Counted from the stretch's first letter, positions 34,925 through 46,173 are shown. The stretch is DNA of 64,000 bases from Desulfitobacterium chlororespirans DSM 11544 (GCF_900143285.1 NZ_FRDN01000016.1:62001-126000), one strand, 5' to 3'. Made by a program: numbers and translations. Notes: a model not told the origin generated them from the sequence alone.

Positions 34925-36730
34925 GTGGCACAGGCCTCACAACGTATACGCAACTTTTCAATTATTGCTCATATTGACCATGGCAAATCCACACTTGCCG
35001 ACCGTTTGATCGAATATACAGGTGCTCTCAGCAAGCGGGAGATGGAAGCCCAGGTCCTGGACAATATGGATCTGGAGCGGGAGCGGGGGATTACCATTAA
35101 ATTGCAGACTGTTCGTTTGCAATACCCTGCCAAGGATGGACAAACCTATGAATTAAATTTAATCGATACCCCGGGTCATGTTGACTTCACTTATGAAGTA
35201 TCACGCAGTTTGGCAGCCTGTGAAGGAGCCTTATTGATTGTGGACGCAGCTCAGGGGATTGAAGCTCAGACCTTGGCCAATGTTTACTTGGCTTTGGAAA
35301 ATAATCTGGAGATTATTCCTGTCATCAATAAGATCGACCTGCCCAGCGCTGAACCGGAGCGGGTTAAGCAGGAGATCGAGGATGTGATTGGCTTAGACGC
35401 CAGTGAAGCCATCCTGGCTTCTGCCAAAACGGGAATCGGCATTGAAGATATCCTGGAAGCCGTCGTCGCCAAGGTGCCCCCGCCTCAAGGGGATGATAAT
35501 ACACCTTTAAAGGCCTTGATATTTGACTCCTATTTCGATGCTTATAAAGGAGCCATTTCTTATGTCCGGGTCATGGAAGGCCGCGTGGCCAAAGGGACTC
35601 AGATTAAGATGATGTCTTCAGGAAAAGTCTTTGATGTGACAGAAGTAGGGATGTTTACGCCGGCTTTAAAGATTGTTGATGAAATCAAGGCCGGTCAGGT
35701 GGGCTATATTGCAGCCAGCATCAAGAACGTCAGGGATACTCAGGTAGGGGACACTATCACCGATGCTGAGAACGCTGCCCTCTATCCTCTGCCGGGCTAT
35801 CGCAAGGCCACACCCATGGTCTTCTGCGGTCTCTATCCTGTGGATTCCAGTGATTACGGACGATTGAAGGATGCCCTGGAGAAGCTTCACCTCAATGATT
35901 CCAGCTTAGTCTTTGAGCCGGAGACCTCCAGCGCGTTGGGCTTTGGTTACCGTTGCGGCTTCCTGGGACTTTTGCATATGGATGTCATTCAGGAGCGTCT
36001 GGAGCGGGAATATGATTTGAATCTGATCACCACGGCCCCCAGTGTGGTCTATAAGGTAAATAAAACCGATGGAGAGGTTTTAAGTATTGATAATCCCTCC
36101 AATCTTCCCAAGGTCGATGAGATTGAGACCATTGAGGAGCCCATCGTCAAAGCCAATATTATGGTGCCTTCGGATTTTGTGGGGGCGATCATGGAGCTGA
36201 ATCAGGAAAAGCGGGGGAATTTCCTCAACATGGATTATCTGTCCGCTAACCGAGTCACTTTGCACTACGAGCTTCCTTTAAGTGAGATTGTCTATGACTA
36301 TTTTGATCAGCTTAAATCCCGGACCAAGGGCTATGCTTCCCTGGATTATGAATTAGCCGGATACAAAGCGGCTTCTCTGGTTAAGCTGGATGTTCTTCTC
36401 AACGGTGAGCTGGTGGATGCCCTTTCCTTTATTGTCCACAAGGAAAAATCCTATGCCCGGGGCCGCCGCTTAGTGGAAAAATTGCGGGGGATCATCCCTC
36501 GGCAGATGTTCGAAGTGCCTATTCAAGCGGTGATTGGGCAAAAGGTTGTGGCCAGAGAGACGGTCAAAGCTATGCGCAAGGATGTCCTGGCTAAGTGTTA
36601 CGGAGGGGACATCTCCCGTAAGCGGAAGCTTCTGGAGAAACAAAAAGAGGGTAAGAAGCGCATGAAGCAAGTGGGAAGCGTGGAAATACCCCAGGATGCC
36701 TTCATGGCGGTGCTGAAGATTGACGACTGA
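34925..36730 (+). CDS. lepA: Elongation factor 4 (LepA)
   Basis: A 601-residue translational GTPase that acts on stalled or initiating ribosomes. The G domain has [14 protein letters not shown] (about 16-29), DTPGH and [14 protein letters not shown]-like domains II, III and V follow, and the LepA-specific C-terminal domain ends [20 protein letters not shown]. The start is GTG 34925 after GAGGGG. It has its own promoter and is followed by a terminator before hemW. Confidence 0.98.
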   Translation: MAQASQRIRNFSIIAHIDHGKSTLADRLIEYTGALSKREMEAQVLDNMDLERERGITIKLQTVRLQYPAKDGQTYELNLIDTPGHVDFTYEVSRSLAACEGALLIVDAAQGIEAQTLANVYLALENNLEIIPVINKIDLPSAEPERVKQEIEDVIGLDASEAILASAKTGIGIEDILEAVVAKVPPPQGDDNTPLKALIFDSYFDAYKGAISYVRVMEGRVAKGTQIKMMSSGKVFDVTEVGMFTPALKIVDEIKAGQVGYIAASIKNVRDTQVGDTITDAENAALYPLPGYRKATPMVFCGLYPVDSSDYGRLKDALEKLHLNDSSLVFEPETSSALGFGYRCGFLGLLHMDVIQERLEREYDLNLITTAPSVVYKVNKTDGEVLSIDNPSNLPKVDEIETIEEPIVKANIMVPSDFVGAIMELNQEKRGNFLNMDYLSANRVTLHYELPLSEIVYDYFDQLKSRTKGYASLDYELAGYKAASLVKLDVLLNGELVDALSFIVHKEKSYARGRRLVEKLRGIIPRQMFEVPIQAVIGQKVVARETVKAMRKDVLAKCYGGDISRKRKLLEKQKEGKKRMKQVGSVEIPQDAFMAVLKIDD

Positions 36731-36820
36731 ATCATGAGTGAATCATTGGGACAGGTCCCGATTTGCATACACCATAAGTCAAGTGCCGTTCACATGCTGA
36801 AATTCGAATACTTGATAGAA

Positions 36821-36867
36821 ATGGCGAACTGTCTGCCTTTTGAGGGCATGGAGTTCGCTGCCTTTTT
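36821..36867 (+). terminator. Terminator between lepA and hemW
   Basis: GCGAACT (36824-36830) pairs with AGTTCGC (36852-36858), with an inner TGCC/GGCA helix, followed by TGCCTTTTTA. The other part of this 183-nt gap shows nothing clear. Confidence 0.7.
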
Positions 36868-36913
36868 ATAGTGAGGAGTTTGGGGAGAGCCCTCCCCGGA
36901 AAGGGGTGAAGCT

Positions 36914-38041
36914 ATGCCTTCCCTTTATGTCCATGTTCCTTTTTGTGTGAAGAAATGCGATTATTGTGCTTTTTATTCGGAGCCCTGGCAGCGGGCTAAG
37001 GCTGAGGCTTATTTGGTGAGCTTAAACCGCGAGGTTGGATTAAGACAGCAAGAGATTTCAGAGGAATTAGAGACCCTTTTCATTGGGGGTGGGACACCGA
37101 CGGCTTTGCCGGAAGCGGAACTGGACGCTCTCTTAAGCATCATCCACGGTAAATTAAGGTTTAAGGATGGAGCAGAAAAAACTATAGAGGCTAATCCGGG
37201 GACCCTTACCGCTGAAAAGCTTCAGATCCTCCGCCAACAAGGTATCAATCGAATATCTTTAGGAGTTCAATCCCTTAATGACGACTTGTTAAGACAGATC
37301 GGCAGAATTCATCGAACTGAAGAGGTTAGGGATGGAATGCGCTTGATCAGGGAGGCGGGCTTTAAGAACCTTAATCTGGATTTAATGTTCGGACTGCCAG
37401 GGCAGACCCAGGCAGATTGGCGGGATACCCTGGAAGAGGCCTTAAGGCTCCGGCCTGAGCATCTCTCTGTTTATGGGCTAATGGTCGAAGGGGGTACCCC
37501 GCTGGCCCTAAATTCGGAATCGCTTACGAATTTGCCTGATGATGACAGCCAGGCCGAGATGTACCACTTGGCCCGGGAGATACTGGGCAAGGCGGGATAC
37601 CGGCATTATGAAGTCTCTAATTACGCCCTCCCGGGTTATGAATGTCAGCATAATCTTGGCTACTGGCACAGGAAGGACTATTTAGGGATAGGGCCAAGTG
37701 CTGTATCTTGCCTGAATAACCGCCGTTATCAAAATGTTGAAGACATTCTTCTCTATGCAAAAATGCTGTCTCAAGGAGAACTTCCGGTGGATAGTCAAAA
37801 GAATGAATTTCTTTCCAAACATGAGCAAATAGCAGAACTTTTAATACTGGGTCTGCGTCTTAAAGATGGGGTGAATTTGTCCCAGTTCCAAAAAGAGGTC
37901 GGCGCGGAGCTTTTTGAGCTTTATCCCGCTGTTTTGGAGCGTTATCTTAAGGCCGGCGTCTTAAAGATCGAAGAGGGCTCCCTTCTCTTGCAACCGGAGT
38001 ATTGGTTTGTCGCCAATGGGGTGCTGCAGGAATTCGTGTAA
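36914..38041 (+). CDS. hemW: Radical SAM haem chaperone HemW
   Basis: A 375-residue radical SAM protein related to HemN but lacking the HemN-specific residues needed for coproporphyrinogen oxidation. The cluster-binding motif is C11-x3-C15-x2-C18 in FCVKKCDYCAFY; HemN has an additional cysteine here. Conserved segments are FIGGGTPTALPE, EANPGTLT and NLDLMFGLPGQT. HemW proteins deliver haem to respiratory enzymes. In Bacillus it lies between lepA and hrcA; here an 8.8-kb block separates it from hrcA. Confidence 0.94.
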   Translation: MPSLYVHVPFCVKKCDYCAFYSEPWQRAKAEAYLVSLNREVGLRQQEISEELETLFIGGGTPTALPEAELDALLSIIHGKLRFKDGAEKTIEANPGTLTAEKLQILRQQGINRISLGVQSLNDDLLRQIGRIHRTEEVRDGMRLIREAGFKNLNLDLMFGLPGQTQADWRDTLEEALRLRPEHLSVYGLMVEGGTPLALNSESLTNLPDDDSQAEMYHLAREILGKAGYRHYEVSNYALPGYECQHNLGYWHRKDYLGIGPSAVSCLNNRRYQNVEDILLYAKMLSQGELPVDSQKNEFLSKHEQIAELLILGLRLKDGVNLSQFQKEVGAELFELYPAVLERYLKAGVLKIEEGSLLLQPEYWFVANGVLQEFV

Positions 38042-38133
38042 AACGATAGCTTGTTCAGAGGAGAAAAGCAGTAAGGCTTGATTAGGATGAGTCGGTAGAT
38101 ATGGCATGGATATCAGTGTTAAGGGGAGATTTG

Positions 38134-39183
38134 ATGCTGAGAGTGATCTTGGTGGATGATGAGAAACCGGCCCTTGATCTCATGGAGCATATGCTCAGCA
38201 AGAGGACGGATGTAGAAGTCGTCGGGATGTTTCTGAAATCTGCTGAAGTATTGCTGAATATTGAGACATTGAAGCCTGATGTGGTGTATTTGGATATTGA
38301 TATGCCCGACATGAACGGCGTGGAACTGGCAATGCAAATTGCTGAGCAAAGCGATCAGGTAGCGTTTGTCTTTGTTACTGCCCATGAGCGCTTTGCTTTG
38401 GATGCCTTTAATGTCCATGCCTTGGATTACATACTGAAACCCATTGTTGAGGAAAAGCTGGAGCGTTCCCTGGGCAGAGTTTACAAACTGAAGGGGCCGG
38501 GAAAAGGCAAACCTGAAACTGCAGGTCATTCAATCGCGATAAGGATGCTGGGCGGTTTTGAAGTTAAGAGCGGGAATCAAATGCCGATACGCTGGCTGAC
38601 TGCGAAGGCTGAAGAGCTGCTTGCTTATTTATTGCTTCATAACTGTTCCGTGTCCAAATGGGTGTTGATGGATAGTTTATGGCCAAATACCGAAACTTAT
38701 AAAGCTGAGCAAAGTCTATACACTACCATCTTCCGCTTAAAACAAGCGTTTAAAGAAAATAACTTAGGCTTCACGATTCAGGCCATCAAAAAGACCTACC
38801 GGCTTATCACGCCCATGGAATGGTATTGGGATGTTAAGGCACTGCTTAATCCCCCATCCCTTGATAATGAAGACTCGTTGCAAGAAGTTATGAAGCTCTA
38901 TAAAGGGGATTTGCTGGCAGGAAAAGATTATTTCTGGTGCTATCAAAAGAGGCAGGAGATATACAATTGCTATCAGAAAATTGCCTTATACCTTGCTCAG
39001 AGCTATTTTTCCCAAGAGCGCTACCGGGAAGGGATCGAGGTGGCGGAAAAGGTCTTACAGTATGCGTCCCTTGACGAAGAGTTTGTGGAAAAACTGGAGG
39101 GTTTGCAGAAAATGAAGCTGGATCAACGTCTTAAGAGGCGTATTGATAAGCTTCTTGATAAGACTCTAGCTGAAGAAGGTTAA
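38134..39183 (+). CDS. Response regulator with SARP/BTAD-type output
   Basis: A 349-residue protein. The receiver has VILVDDEKPAL, phospho-acceptor D53 in VYLDIDMPDMNG and K in YILKPI (about 1-120). An OmpR-like winged-helix DNA-binding segment follows (IAIRMLGGFEVKSG, about 140-235, AEELLAYLLLH) and then a bacterial transcriptional activation domain of helical repeats (about 240-349). No sensor kinase is encoded beside it. ATG 38134 has GGGGAG upstream; the start at 38101 does not. It precedes the large surface-protein gene and may control it, by position only. Confidence 0.9.
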   Translation: MLRVILVDDEKPALDLMEHMLSKRTDVEVVGMFLKSAEVLLNIETLKPDVVYLDIDMPDMNGVELAMQIAEQSDQVAFVFVTAHERFALDAFNVHALDYILKPIVEEKLERSLGRVYKLKGPGKGKPETAGHSIAIRMLGGFEVKSGNQMPIRWLTAKAEELLAYLLLHNCSVSKWVLMDSLWPNTETYKAEQSLYTTIFRLKQAFKENNLGFTIQAIKKTYRLITPMEWYWDVKALLNPPSLDNEDSLQEVMKLYKGDLLAGKDYFWCYQKRQEIYNCYQKIALYLAQSYFSQERYREGIEVAEKVLQYASLDEEFVEKLEGLQKMKLDQRLKRRIDKLLDKTLAEEG

Positions 39184-39257
39184 ATGGAAATGATAAAAGT
39201 CATTTGGCTTGATTGCTTAAACATTTAGTAAATTTAAATTGGTAATTATTATTGAAG

Positions 39258-39301
39258 AACCGTGTTCATGCTGAATTAACAAAAGCATTAACACGGTTTT
39301 G
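39258..39301 (+). terminator. Terminator after the SARP-type regulator
   Basis: AACCGTGTT (39258-39266) pairs with AACACGGTT (39290-39298), with an inner ATGCT/AGCAT helix, then TTGTTGT. The remaining gap to 39453 is AT-rich, with a TATAAT at 39342-39347 but no clear -35. Confidence 0.75.
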
Positions 39302-39453
39302 TTGTATCTATCAAGTAAGTTTTTTGTAAGGAAAGATTTTATATAATTTAATAATGACTGTCTAATTCAAGAAGCTTCAATAAGAAGGAGAGTGAGATAG
39401 CTAAGGAAATGTTTTAGTAAAAGCAGCTAAAAATTTGAAAGGAGGAACTATAT

Positions 39454-42400
39454 GTGTTTTTTCGCAAAAGCAAAAGTAAAGCTAGGATAGCTGTTCTTGT
39501 TATCCTGGCCATGCTTATGCAGGCAGTAGGACCGATAGCACCGGTCTTCGCCGCAACCGGAGGGGAAAGTTTTCGCATAGTGGACAAAAATATTGCTGAG
39601 GGCACAGCCTATCTGGACTGGGAATTTACCATTGATCCGGACGATCCGGTAACAGTGTATTCCTATGCGGGAGGATTTACTCTGAACGAAGCAGCAGGCG
39701 CTGAACTCAGGGCGGCGGACGGCACAGTGCTGGGCAGCTATCATGTCACCACAGCAGGAGCATTGACCGTCACCATCGACCAGGAGCTTTACGCTGGTCC
39801 GGCCGACGAGCAGGGGAAAGTGGACCCGGCCCCGGCAGAGCCGGAGGAGTCCATAGAGCCGGAGAAGCCGGCAGAACCGGAGGGGCCGGTAACGGCGGAG
39901 GAATCTGGGCCGGAGACGGCGGAGGAAGGTGCCGTTCCGGAGAGTGCCCCGAATCCTGAAGCCCCGGCAGAATCCCCAGAGGGAGAAGCCACCGGGGCGC
40001 CGGCAACACCAACTGAACCTGCAGCACCGGCGGAAGAGACAGAACCGGGAGAACCAGCGGCAGTACCTGCTGAACCTGAAACGATGGAACCCGCGGCACC
40101 TCAAGCCCCTGCGGCACCCGAGGAGCCTCAAGCCCTCGGTGAATATGCGGTCCAAACTTTCACCGGCACCATCGTCCTTCCCGGAGCGGTGGAGACCCCC
40201 GGCCTGGTCGGTAAGATCATGGGGCTGCTGAGAGTGGCGAGCACCGGTAAGGATTTGAAGAATATTTTTACGTTTAAGTCTCTTACACTAGATGGGAAAG
40301 AGATAGCGGAGAACCAGGTTATTGAGATCAATGCTGGCACAGAGGTAGGAATAAACTTTACCTGGGACACAAGCAAATGTGAGGAGCCTAAAAAGGGTGA
40401 TTGGGCAACAACCTCATTGCCTGATATTTTTGCGCACACCACATGGGACAATAAGGATATTGAAGTATCTGATGGAAGCGACGGCAAAATTGTAGTTGGT
40501 CAATACAGCGCCAGTGGCGGTGAGTTGAAATTTGTCTTCAATGAAAAGATTGAGTCGGGTGAGGTAATAAACGGTACTGTAGGCTTTGGTTTGAAATTTA
40601 ATCTGGAGAAATTTCGCACAGATGTGGTGCAAGAGATTAAGTTTAGCGGTTTAGAAGAGAAGACGCTTACCATAATTGCCCAGCCGGCCAAAACGGCAAG
40701 TGACATAAGTAAAAGAGGCGCTCCCGACAGCACAACAGATCCCAAGAGTATCACCTGGACCATCGATCTGGCTAATTCGGGTGGTAGCGCAATAAGTAAT
40801 GCTGCACTTACGGACGAGATACCTGAAGGCTTGATATTGAAAGCAGATAGCGTCACGGTGCATGCCTTAACCGTCGGCCAAGATGGCGGGTTGTATAAAG
40901 GTGGTGTAGTTTCGGCAACACAGGATACAACGAGTGGGCTGAAAATAGCCTTTGCAGAGATAGTTCCTTACAAAGGTTATAGAGTTGAATATACCACCAC
41001 AATCGAAGATTACAAGAAACTGTCGTTCAAAAATGAAGCTTCTCTGGCCTATGATGAGAAAAACTCACCGGCAAGTGTGACAGTAACCTTCACAAGAAGC
41101 AACCCTATAGAAAAGGGAGGCAGCTACAATAAGGGTACAGGCAAAATAGATTGGACAATCGATGTCAATAAATCAGGCAGCACGATAGAAAATGCTGAAG
41201 TTGCTGAGGCACTACCTGACGGCTTAACTCTAACGAAAGACTCTATAAAGATAAAAAAGCTGACTAAAAGCGGCGATAATTGGATTGAGGGAGAGTCGGG
41301 TAAAAGCTCTGCTACATTTCCAATTGAGCTGGACAGCATAGGGCCGGGCGATGTCTACAGGATTGAGTTCTCAACGGATATCGACTACACGAAGATAAAT
41401 GATGGTAATTACCAAGAGAACAATAAATTTACCAATACAGCGGAGCTGAAGGGTGGAACTGCGGGTACGATAGTATTTGGCACTGCTACGAAAGAGGTAA
41501 GCATTGACAGGAAGCCAATTATCGAAAAAACGCAAATAGGCAATATAACTTATACAAAGAAAGAACTTACCTGGCAATTGGAGATCAATGAAGCCAAACA
41601 TCAGCTTAGCAATGTCGAAATAGTAGATACTTTACCGGCAGGCCTGAGCATTGCAAAGGAGAATATTAAAGCCTATCAGGTAACAGATGGCACAGCCACG
41701 GTAAGTAACATATTAAGTGAAGACAAGATAGACATAAGCGATAGCGATGAAGGCACCACAATAGTTACCATGAAGCTAGGCAACATCAATACCGAGCATT
41801 ACCGGATACAATACACCACAACGGTAACGGACCTTGGTAAACCCAACTTTCCAAATCAGGCTAAAATGACAGGCACCGGTATTGAAGGAGGGAAGTGGAT
41901 ATTAAATCCAGTAACCATAGTTGTACCTTCTACCTCATATACAAAGGCCTTTGACGGAATAGATTATAATGCTAAGACCATCTCTTGGAAGCTCGTGGTC
42001 GATCCCCAAAGAGAGCCGATAAAAGAGCTTACAATCACCGATACCTTCCCTGATAAAGGGCTGATCCTATTGCCGAATGATAAATTTACAGTAGAACTAG
42101 GCGGCTTAACACTAGTTGCAGGTGAGGAAGGAGATTACACTCTTGCGGCAAATGGCGGTGGATACAACCAGGGCTTCATCCTCAAATTTGCTGAGAAGTA
42201 TAAAGATGATGACAAGGCCTTAAATCAAGTTATAACCATTAAGTATAAAACTTCCTATGATCCCGAAGCAGGGATTGAAGCTCATACAGGAGAGAACGAA
42301 AAGTATATAAACAAAGCCCAATTTACCGGTACAACAAAAAGCAACATAGGAATAAATGTTGAAAAAAACGCGGAAATTACCGTTCGCACGGACTCATGGA

Positions 42401-45400
42401 ATACCGGTAAAAAAGAAGGGCAGTTGGTATCTCTTAACTCAGACGGCACTATTATGAAGAAAGGCGAATGGGTCAGCGGTGCTAAGCGTGCGATAGCCTG
42501 GCAGGTGTATATCAACTATCAAAAGCAGAAGCTAGGAACTGGTATTTCAGTAACCGACACCTTAGATTATGAGGGAGTTATTGACCAAGGCAGCATCAAG
42601 ATCTCAGTCTATGACGTTAAATCCGATGGCAATACCACGATTAAGAACGACTCAGAACTTGAGAGTGAGAAGTATACGGTAACCCCTAATGAAGACAAAG
42701 AATTCACTCTAAAATTTGCAGAGGGCTTTGAGGTAAACGAAAGATACGTTATACAATTCCTAACTTCGGTCCCGGATATATCAGCTGTGAACTACAAAAA
42801 CAAGGCAACAGTTAATGTTGGCGGGAAGGAATCTTCTTATACTGCCACTATTGGCTATAACAACTATAATAAATTCCTGAAAAAAGAGAAAAATGATCCG
42901 ACCGTTACCAATGTTTATACCGGGGATGAATTGGACTGGGAAGTAAAAATCAATGAAAGCTTATCAGTAATCAAAGAGGCCAAGATTGTCGATACCATAA
43001 GTGCAGGCCTGGCATATGTAAATGGCAGCCTCAAAGTCTATAAGCTGGTAGGCACCCAGGAAGAACTACAAACTACAGGCTATACCCTTGAGCCGCCGAC
43101 ATTACCAGACGGCCCAGCGGTCCTGACCATCAAGTATACAAAAGATGTAGATGCTACTTTCGTTGTCAAATACAAAACAGTAGTCACAGCAACAAACGCT
43201 AATAATTTAAACAATAAGGTAACCTTTACAGGCACCGAAATAAGCGTAACCCCCTTAGAAACGCAAAAATTGACCGCTAAGCAGTTCTCCTATGTCGGTG
43301 GCCAGCTGGATCCGAAAAAAGGTGCGATCAGGATCACCAAAAAGGATGTCGAAGAAAATAAGGTTATCACCAACAATGAAGCTAAGTTCACCTTATGGTA
43401 TAAACTCAACGAGCTATGGCAGCAATTTGGTGGCGATAATCAAGAATTCACCACGGATAAGGGCGTGCTGACCATAGGTGGGTTACCCTTAAGGGAATAT
43501 GAGCTTCGAGAAGCAACACCTCCCATAGGATATCAAGGATTGCCAGAGCCACTGAAAATACTGGTTGACAAGAAATACAATAGCAATGAAGCCAATATTA
43601 TAACCGAAGAAGTCCTTAACACAAAACTAAAGATTGACGTTACCGCAACCAAGGTCTGGGAAAACGCTCCAGATAAAAAACCCACGATCTGGCTTAAATT
43701 ATATCGCCAAATAGGTGCGGATGGGGCAACAGAAGCTCCGGGGGCGGAAATAAAAAAACTGGCAAACGGCACGACAACAGCTGTCTGGAGCGGTATGGAC
43801 AAAACAAATATTGAGGGTAAAGACTATACCTATTTAGTCCAAGAAGTAGATGCCGACGGAAATGACTATAAACCGGGCGACCCAGGCGACTATAACAAAC
43901 AAGAGACAGGTCTAACAGTTACCAACACCTACATTTATGTATCCGCCAAGACCGAGATCACAGGAACCAAAGTCTGGCAGGGTGGGCCGGAAGTCAAACC
44001 GGACATCCAATTGCAGCTTTATCAAAATAACCAACCTTTAGACGAGCCTGTGACCTTGACGAATGGAACAACGACCTATACTTGGAAGGACTTAGACAAA
44101 ACGGATCCCTACAAGGTCGATTACCAATATCGCATCGACGAAGTGAAGACCCCGCCCAACTACGGCAAATCCATCTCCCTAGACGGACTCACTATTACCA
44201 ACACCTATCACTCCCCTCAGACAGCCATTACCGGCAGCAAAATCTGGGAGGGAGGGCCGAGTATCCGGCCGGCCATTCAGCTTCAGCTGTACCGTAACGG
44301 TGCGGCCTTTGGCGAACCGGTGGAGCTGGCGGACAGTAAGCTCAGCCACATCTGGAACGGCTTGGCAACCGGCTATATTTATACAGTAGATGAAGTAAAA
44401 GTCCCCGTCGGCTACACCAAGACCATTGCCCCGGATGGACTCACTATCACCAACACCTACAGTGTAGTCAAGGAATATGCCATCGACCTTAATGCCAATC
44501 CCCCCATCATCGTCGGTGACGGCAAATCCGAGACCGTTCTGACCGCTCGGATTACCGATGAAAAGGGTGATCCCGTGGCCGGCGTGGAAATCGTGTTTGA
44601 AGCACCTGTGGGCACCTTCCTGGGCGACCCCCAGAACCCTCAGGAAGGCCAGCGGACCGGAGTGACCGATGAGAATGGGGAAGTCCGGCTCCTCTACAGC
44701 TCCGAGAAAATCGAGGGCATCGAGTCCCAGGTGATTCCGGTGCTGGCCACCGTGACCGATCCGGAAAAAGGAATTTACGCCACAGATACCATCAAGATCA
44801 CCTTTGAACCGTCAGCCATTACCGGGGTCGTCACAGACAATCTAACGGGCCAGACTATCCCGGGAGCCAAAATTGTGGTCACGAAGGACTTCGACGGTGA
44901 CGGCATCATAGACTTCAGAGGGGAGTGCATCACCGGCCCTGACGGCAAATACAAAATCCCTATTCCGAAAGGGGATACGGTATACGACGTCGAAATCACC
45001 AAACTCATCCTCATCAACGGTGAACCGGTCGATGTCAGCTTTAAGCAAAAAGCGGAAGCCGGCGAAGTGAACGCCGCTCAGGGTGACGAAGAATTCCCGG
45101 CCCAGGAAACCTTTACAGGGGTCATTATCACCAGGGATAAGGACGGCAGGGAGCGGATCGCCGGCCGGGGCACCGATGAAAAAATCGTGCTCAGGCAAGT
45201 AACCGCAGAAGGCACTGGCGGCAAAGAAGCTGAGGTAGATCCGAAAACTGGTGTTTTTACCATCGAGGAATTGGCCAAAGGTCAAACTTATGAATTTGTG
45301 ATGACCATGGAAGTAGAGGGCCAAGAGCTGATCATGGGTAAAATCGTCGTTCAGCTTAATACTGACGGGCAGATCAGCATTCACGAAGAGCTGATCGACC

Positions 45401-46173
45401 CCTACGGTACAATTACTGACAGTGAGACCGGTAAGATCTTGAAAGATGTGGACGTAGAATTATTTTACGCAGATACTCCCCGAAACAAGGCTAAGGGGAG
45501 AACACCTCATACCAAGGTAATTCTGCCCATACTGCCGGGCTTTGCGCCCAACGAGAATGAAAATCCCCAGCTGAGTACCTCTACAACCGTATTTAATGAT
45601 CACCCAAGTGTCAAAGACCATGGCAACTACGCCTGGATGGTCTTCCCCGAAACAGATTATTATATCAAAGGCACCAAGACCGGTTATAACACGTATACCA
45701 GCCCCACGATTTCGGTTGACTTTGATGTAGTCAAGTATGATTTCGCCATGAAGCCCCTTGATTCCGGTGGCGATGGCGACAGTGACAGCAGTGACGACAG
45801 TGACAGTGGCAGTGGCGGCGGAGATATTACGCCAACACCGACCGACCCTGGTGAAAACACAAAACCGGCAGTGCCCGGGCCAACACCAACTACCCCGGGA
45901 ACCGGCACACCGGAAATTTCTGAAAAGCCGATAGATACCCAAAAACCGGTAGAAACACAGCATCCTGCAAATCTGCAAACATCCACCGACCCGTCAGACA
46001 GACAGGAGGCAGGGACACCGGCAGCAGGGGGTAATCAAGGTACAGACGAAACCCCGGTGGACGGCAAAGGGACCTTGCCGAAGACCGGTGAAAACGGCAA
46101 TTCAGGATATTACATGCTGGGAATGCTGTTCATTGCCCTGGGGCTTTATTTAGGGAGAAGAAGAACGATATAG
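39454..46173 (+). CDS. Giant LPXTG-anchored surface protein with Cna-type repeats
   Basis: A 2239-residue cell-wall adhesin-like protein. In order: a signal peptide (about 1-34); a short beta domain; a Pro/Glu/Ala-rich region (about 121-228); a domain to about 410; six tandem modules of about 130-155 residues (starting near 412, 549, 680, 825, 979 and 1138) sharing W-x-(I/V)-x-(I/L/V) and DTLPxGL-like motifs; a SpaA-type module (about 1288-1385); three Cna B modules (near 1393, 1498, 1589; TKVWENAP, TKVWQGGP, SKIWEGGP); an Ig-like Big-1 domain (about 1673-1790); carboxypeptidase-regulatory-like modules; a Ser/Asp then Pro/Thr linker; and LPKTG at 2208-2212 followed by a membrane helix and RRRTI. 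Modules of this type often hold isopeptide bonds. The start is GTG 39454, 8 bases after GGAGG. The sortase follows. Confidence 0.95.
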   Translation: MFFRKSKSKARIAVLVILAMLMQAVGPIAPVFAATGGESFRIVDKNIAEGTAYLDWEFTIDPDDPVTVYSYAGGFTLNEAAGAELRAADGTVLGSYHVTTAGALTVTIDQELYAGPADEQGKVDPAPAEPEESIEPEKPAEPEGPVTAEESGPETAEEGAVPESAPNPEAPAESPEGEATGAPATPTEPAAPAEETEPGEPAAVPAEPETMEPAAPQAPAAPEEPQALGEYAVQTFTGTIVLPGAVETPGLVGKIMGLLRVASTGKDLKNIFTFKSLTLDGKEIAENQVIEINAGTEVGINFTWDTSKCEEPKKGDWATTSLPDIFAHTTWDNKDIEVSDGSDGKIVVGQYSASGGELKFVFNEKIESGEVINGTVGFGLKFNLEKFRTDVVQEIKFSGLEEKTLTIIAQPAKTASDISKRGAPDSTTDPKSITWTIDLANSGGSAISNAALTDEIPEGLILKADSVTVHALTVGQDGGLYKGGVVSATQDTTSGLKIAFAEIVPYKGYRVEYTTTIEDYKKLSFKNEASLAYDEKNSPASVTVTFTRSNPIEKGGSYNKGTGKIDWTIDVNKSGSTIENAEVAEALPDGLTLTKDSIKIKKLTKSGDNWIEGESGKSSATFPIELDSIGPGDVYRIEFSTDIDYTKINDGNYQENNKFTNTAELKGGTAGTIVFGTATKEVSIDRKPIIEKTQIGNITYTKKELTWQLEINEAKHQLSNVEIVDTLPAGLSIAKENIKAYQVTDGTATVSNILSEDKIDISDSDEGTTIVTMKLGNINTEHYRIQYTTTVTDLGKPNFPNQAKMTGTGIEGGKWILNPVTIVVPSTSYTKAFDGIDYNAKTISWKLVVDPQREPIKELTITDTFPDKGLILLPNDKFTVELGGLTLVAGEEGDYTLAANGGGYNQGFILKFAEKYKDDDKALNQVITIKYKTSYDPEAGIEAHTGENEKYINKAQFTGTTKSNIGINVEKNAEITVRTDSWNTGKKEGQLVSLNSDGTIMKKGEWVSGAKRAIAWQVYINYQKQKLGTGISVTDTLDYEGVIDQGSIKISVYDVKSDGNTTIKNDSELESEKYTVTPNEDKEFTLKFAEGFEVNERYVIQFLTSVPDISAVNYKNKATVNVGGKESSYTATIGYNNYNKFLKKEKNDPTVTNVYTGDELDWEVKINESLSVIKEAKIVDTISAGLAYVNGSLKVYKLVGTQEELQTTGYTLEPPTLPDGPAVLTIKYTKDVDATFVVKYKTVVTATNANNLNNKVTFTGTEISVTPLETQKLTAKQFSYVGGQLDPKKGAIRITKKDVEENKVITNNEAKFTLWYKLNELWQQFGGDNQEFTTDKGVLTIGGLPLREYELREATPPIGYQGLPEPLKILVDKKYNSNEANIITEEVLNTKLKIDVTATKVWENAPDKKPTIWLKLYRQIGADGATEAPGAEIKKLANGTTTAVWSGMDKTNIEGKDYTYLVQEVDADGNDYKPGDPGDYNKQETGLTVTNTYIYVSAKTEITGTKVWQGGPEVKPDIQLQLYQNNQPLDEPVTLTNGTTTYTWKDLDKTDPYKVDYQYRIDEVKTPPNYGKSISLDGLTITNTYHSPQTAITGSKIWEGGPSIRPAIQLQLYRNGAAFGEPVELADSKLSHIWNGLATGYIYTVDEVKVPVGYTKTIAPDGLTITNTYSVVKEYAIDLNANPPIIVGDGKSETVLTARITDEKGDPVAGVEIVFEAPVGTFLGDPQNPQEGQRTGVTDENGEVRLLYSSEKIEGIESQVIPVLATVTDPEKGIYATDTIKITFEPSAITGVVTDNLTGQTIPGAKIVVTKDFDGDGIIDFRGECITGPDGKYKIPIPKGDTVYDVEITKLILINGEPVDVSFKQKAEAGEVNAAQGDEEFPAQETFTGVIITRDKDGRERIAGRGTDEKIVLRQVTAEGTGGKEAEVDPKTGVFTIEELAKGQTYEFVMTMEVEGQELIMGKIVVQLNTDGQISIHEELIDPYGTITDSETGKILKDVDVELFYADTPRNKAKGRTPHTKVILPILPGFAPNENENPQLSTSTTVFNDHPSVKDHGNYAWMVFPETDYYIKGTKTGYNTYTSPTISVDFDVVKYDFAMKPLDSGGDGDSDSSDDSDSGSGGGDITPTPTDPGENTKPAVPGPTPTTPGTGTPEISEKPIDTQKPVETQHPANLQTSTDPSDRQEAGTPAAGGNQGTDETPVDGKGTLPKTGENGNSGYYMLGMLFIALGLYLGRRRTI

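Noticed and set aside
39452-39480. ATG at 39452 as the start of the surface protein
   Set aside because: It is in another frame; GTG 39454 opens the long frame and is 8 bases after GGAGG.
39448-40155. 235-codon minus-strand frame, rich in Arg and Phe, opposite the surface-protein start
   Set aside because: It results from the GC-rich Pro/Glu/Ala codons on the plus strand.
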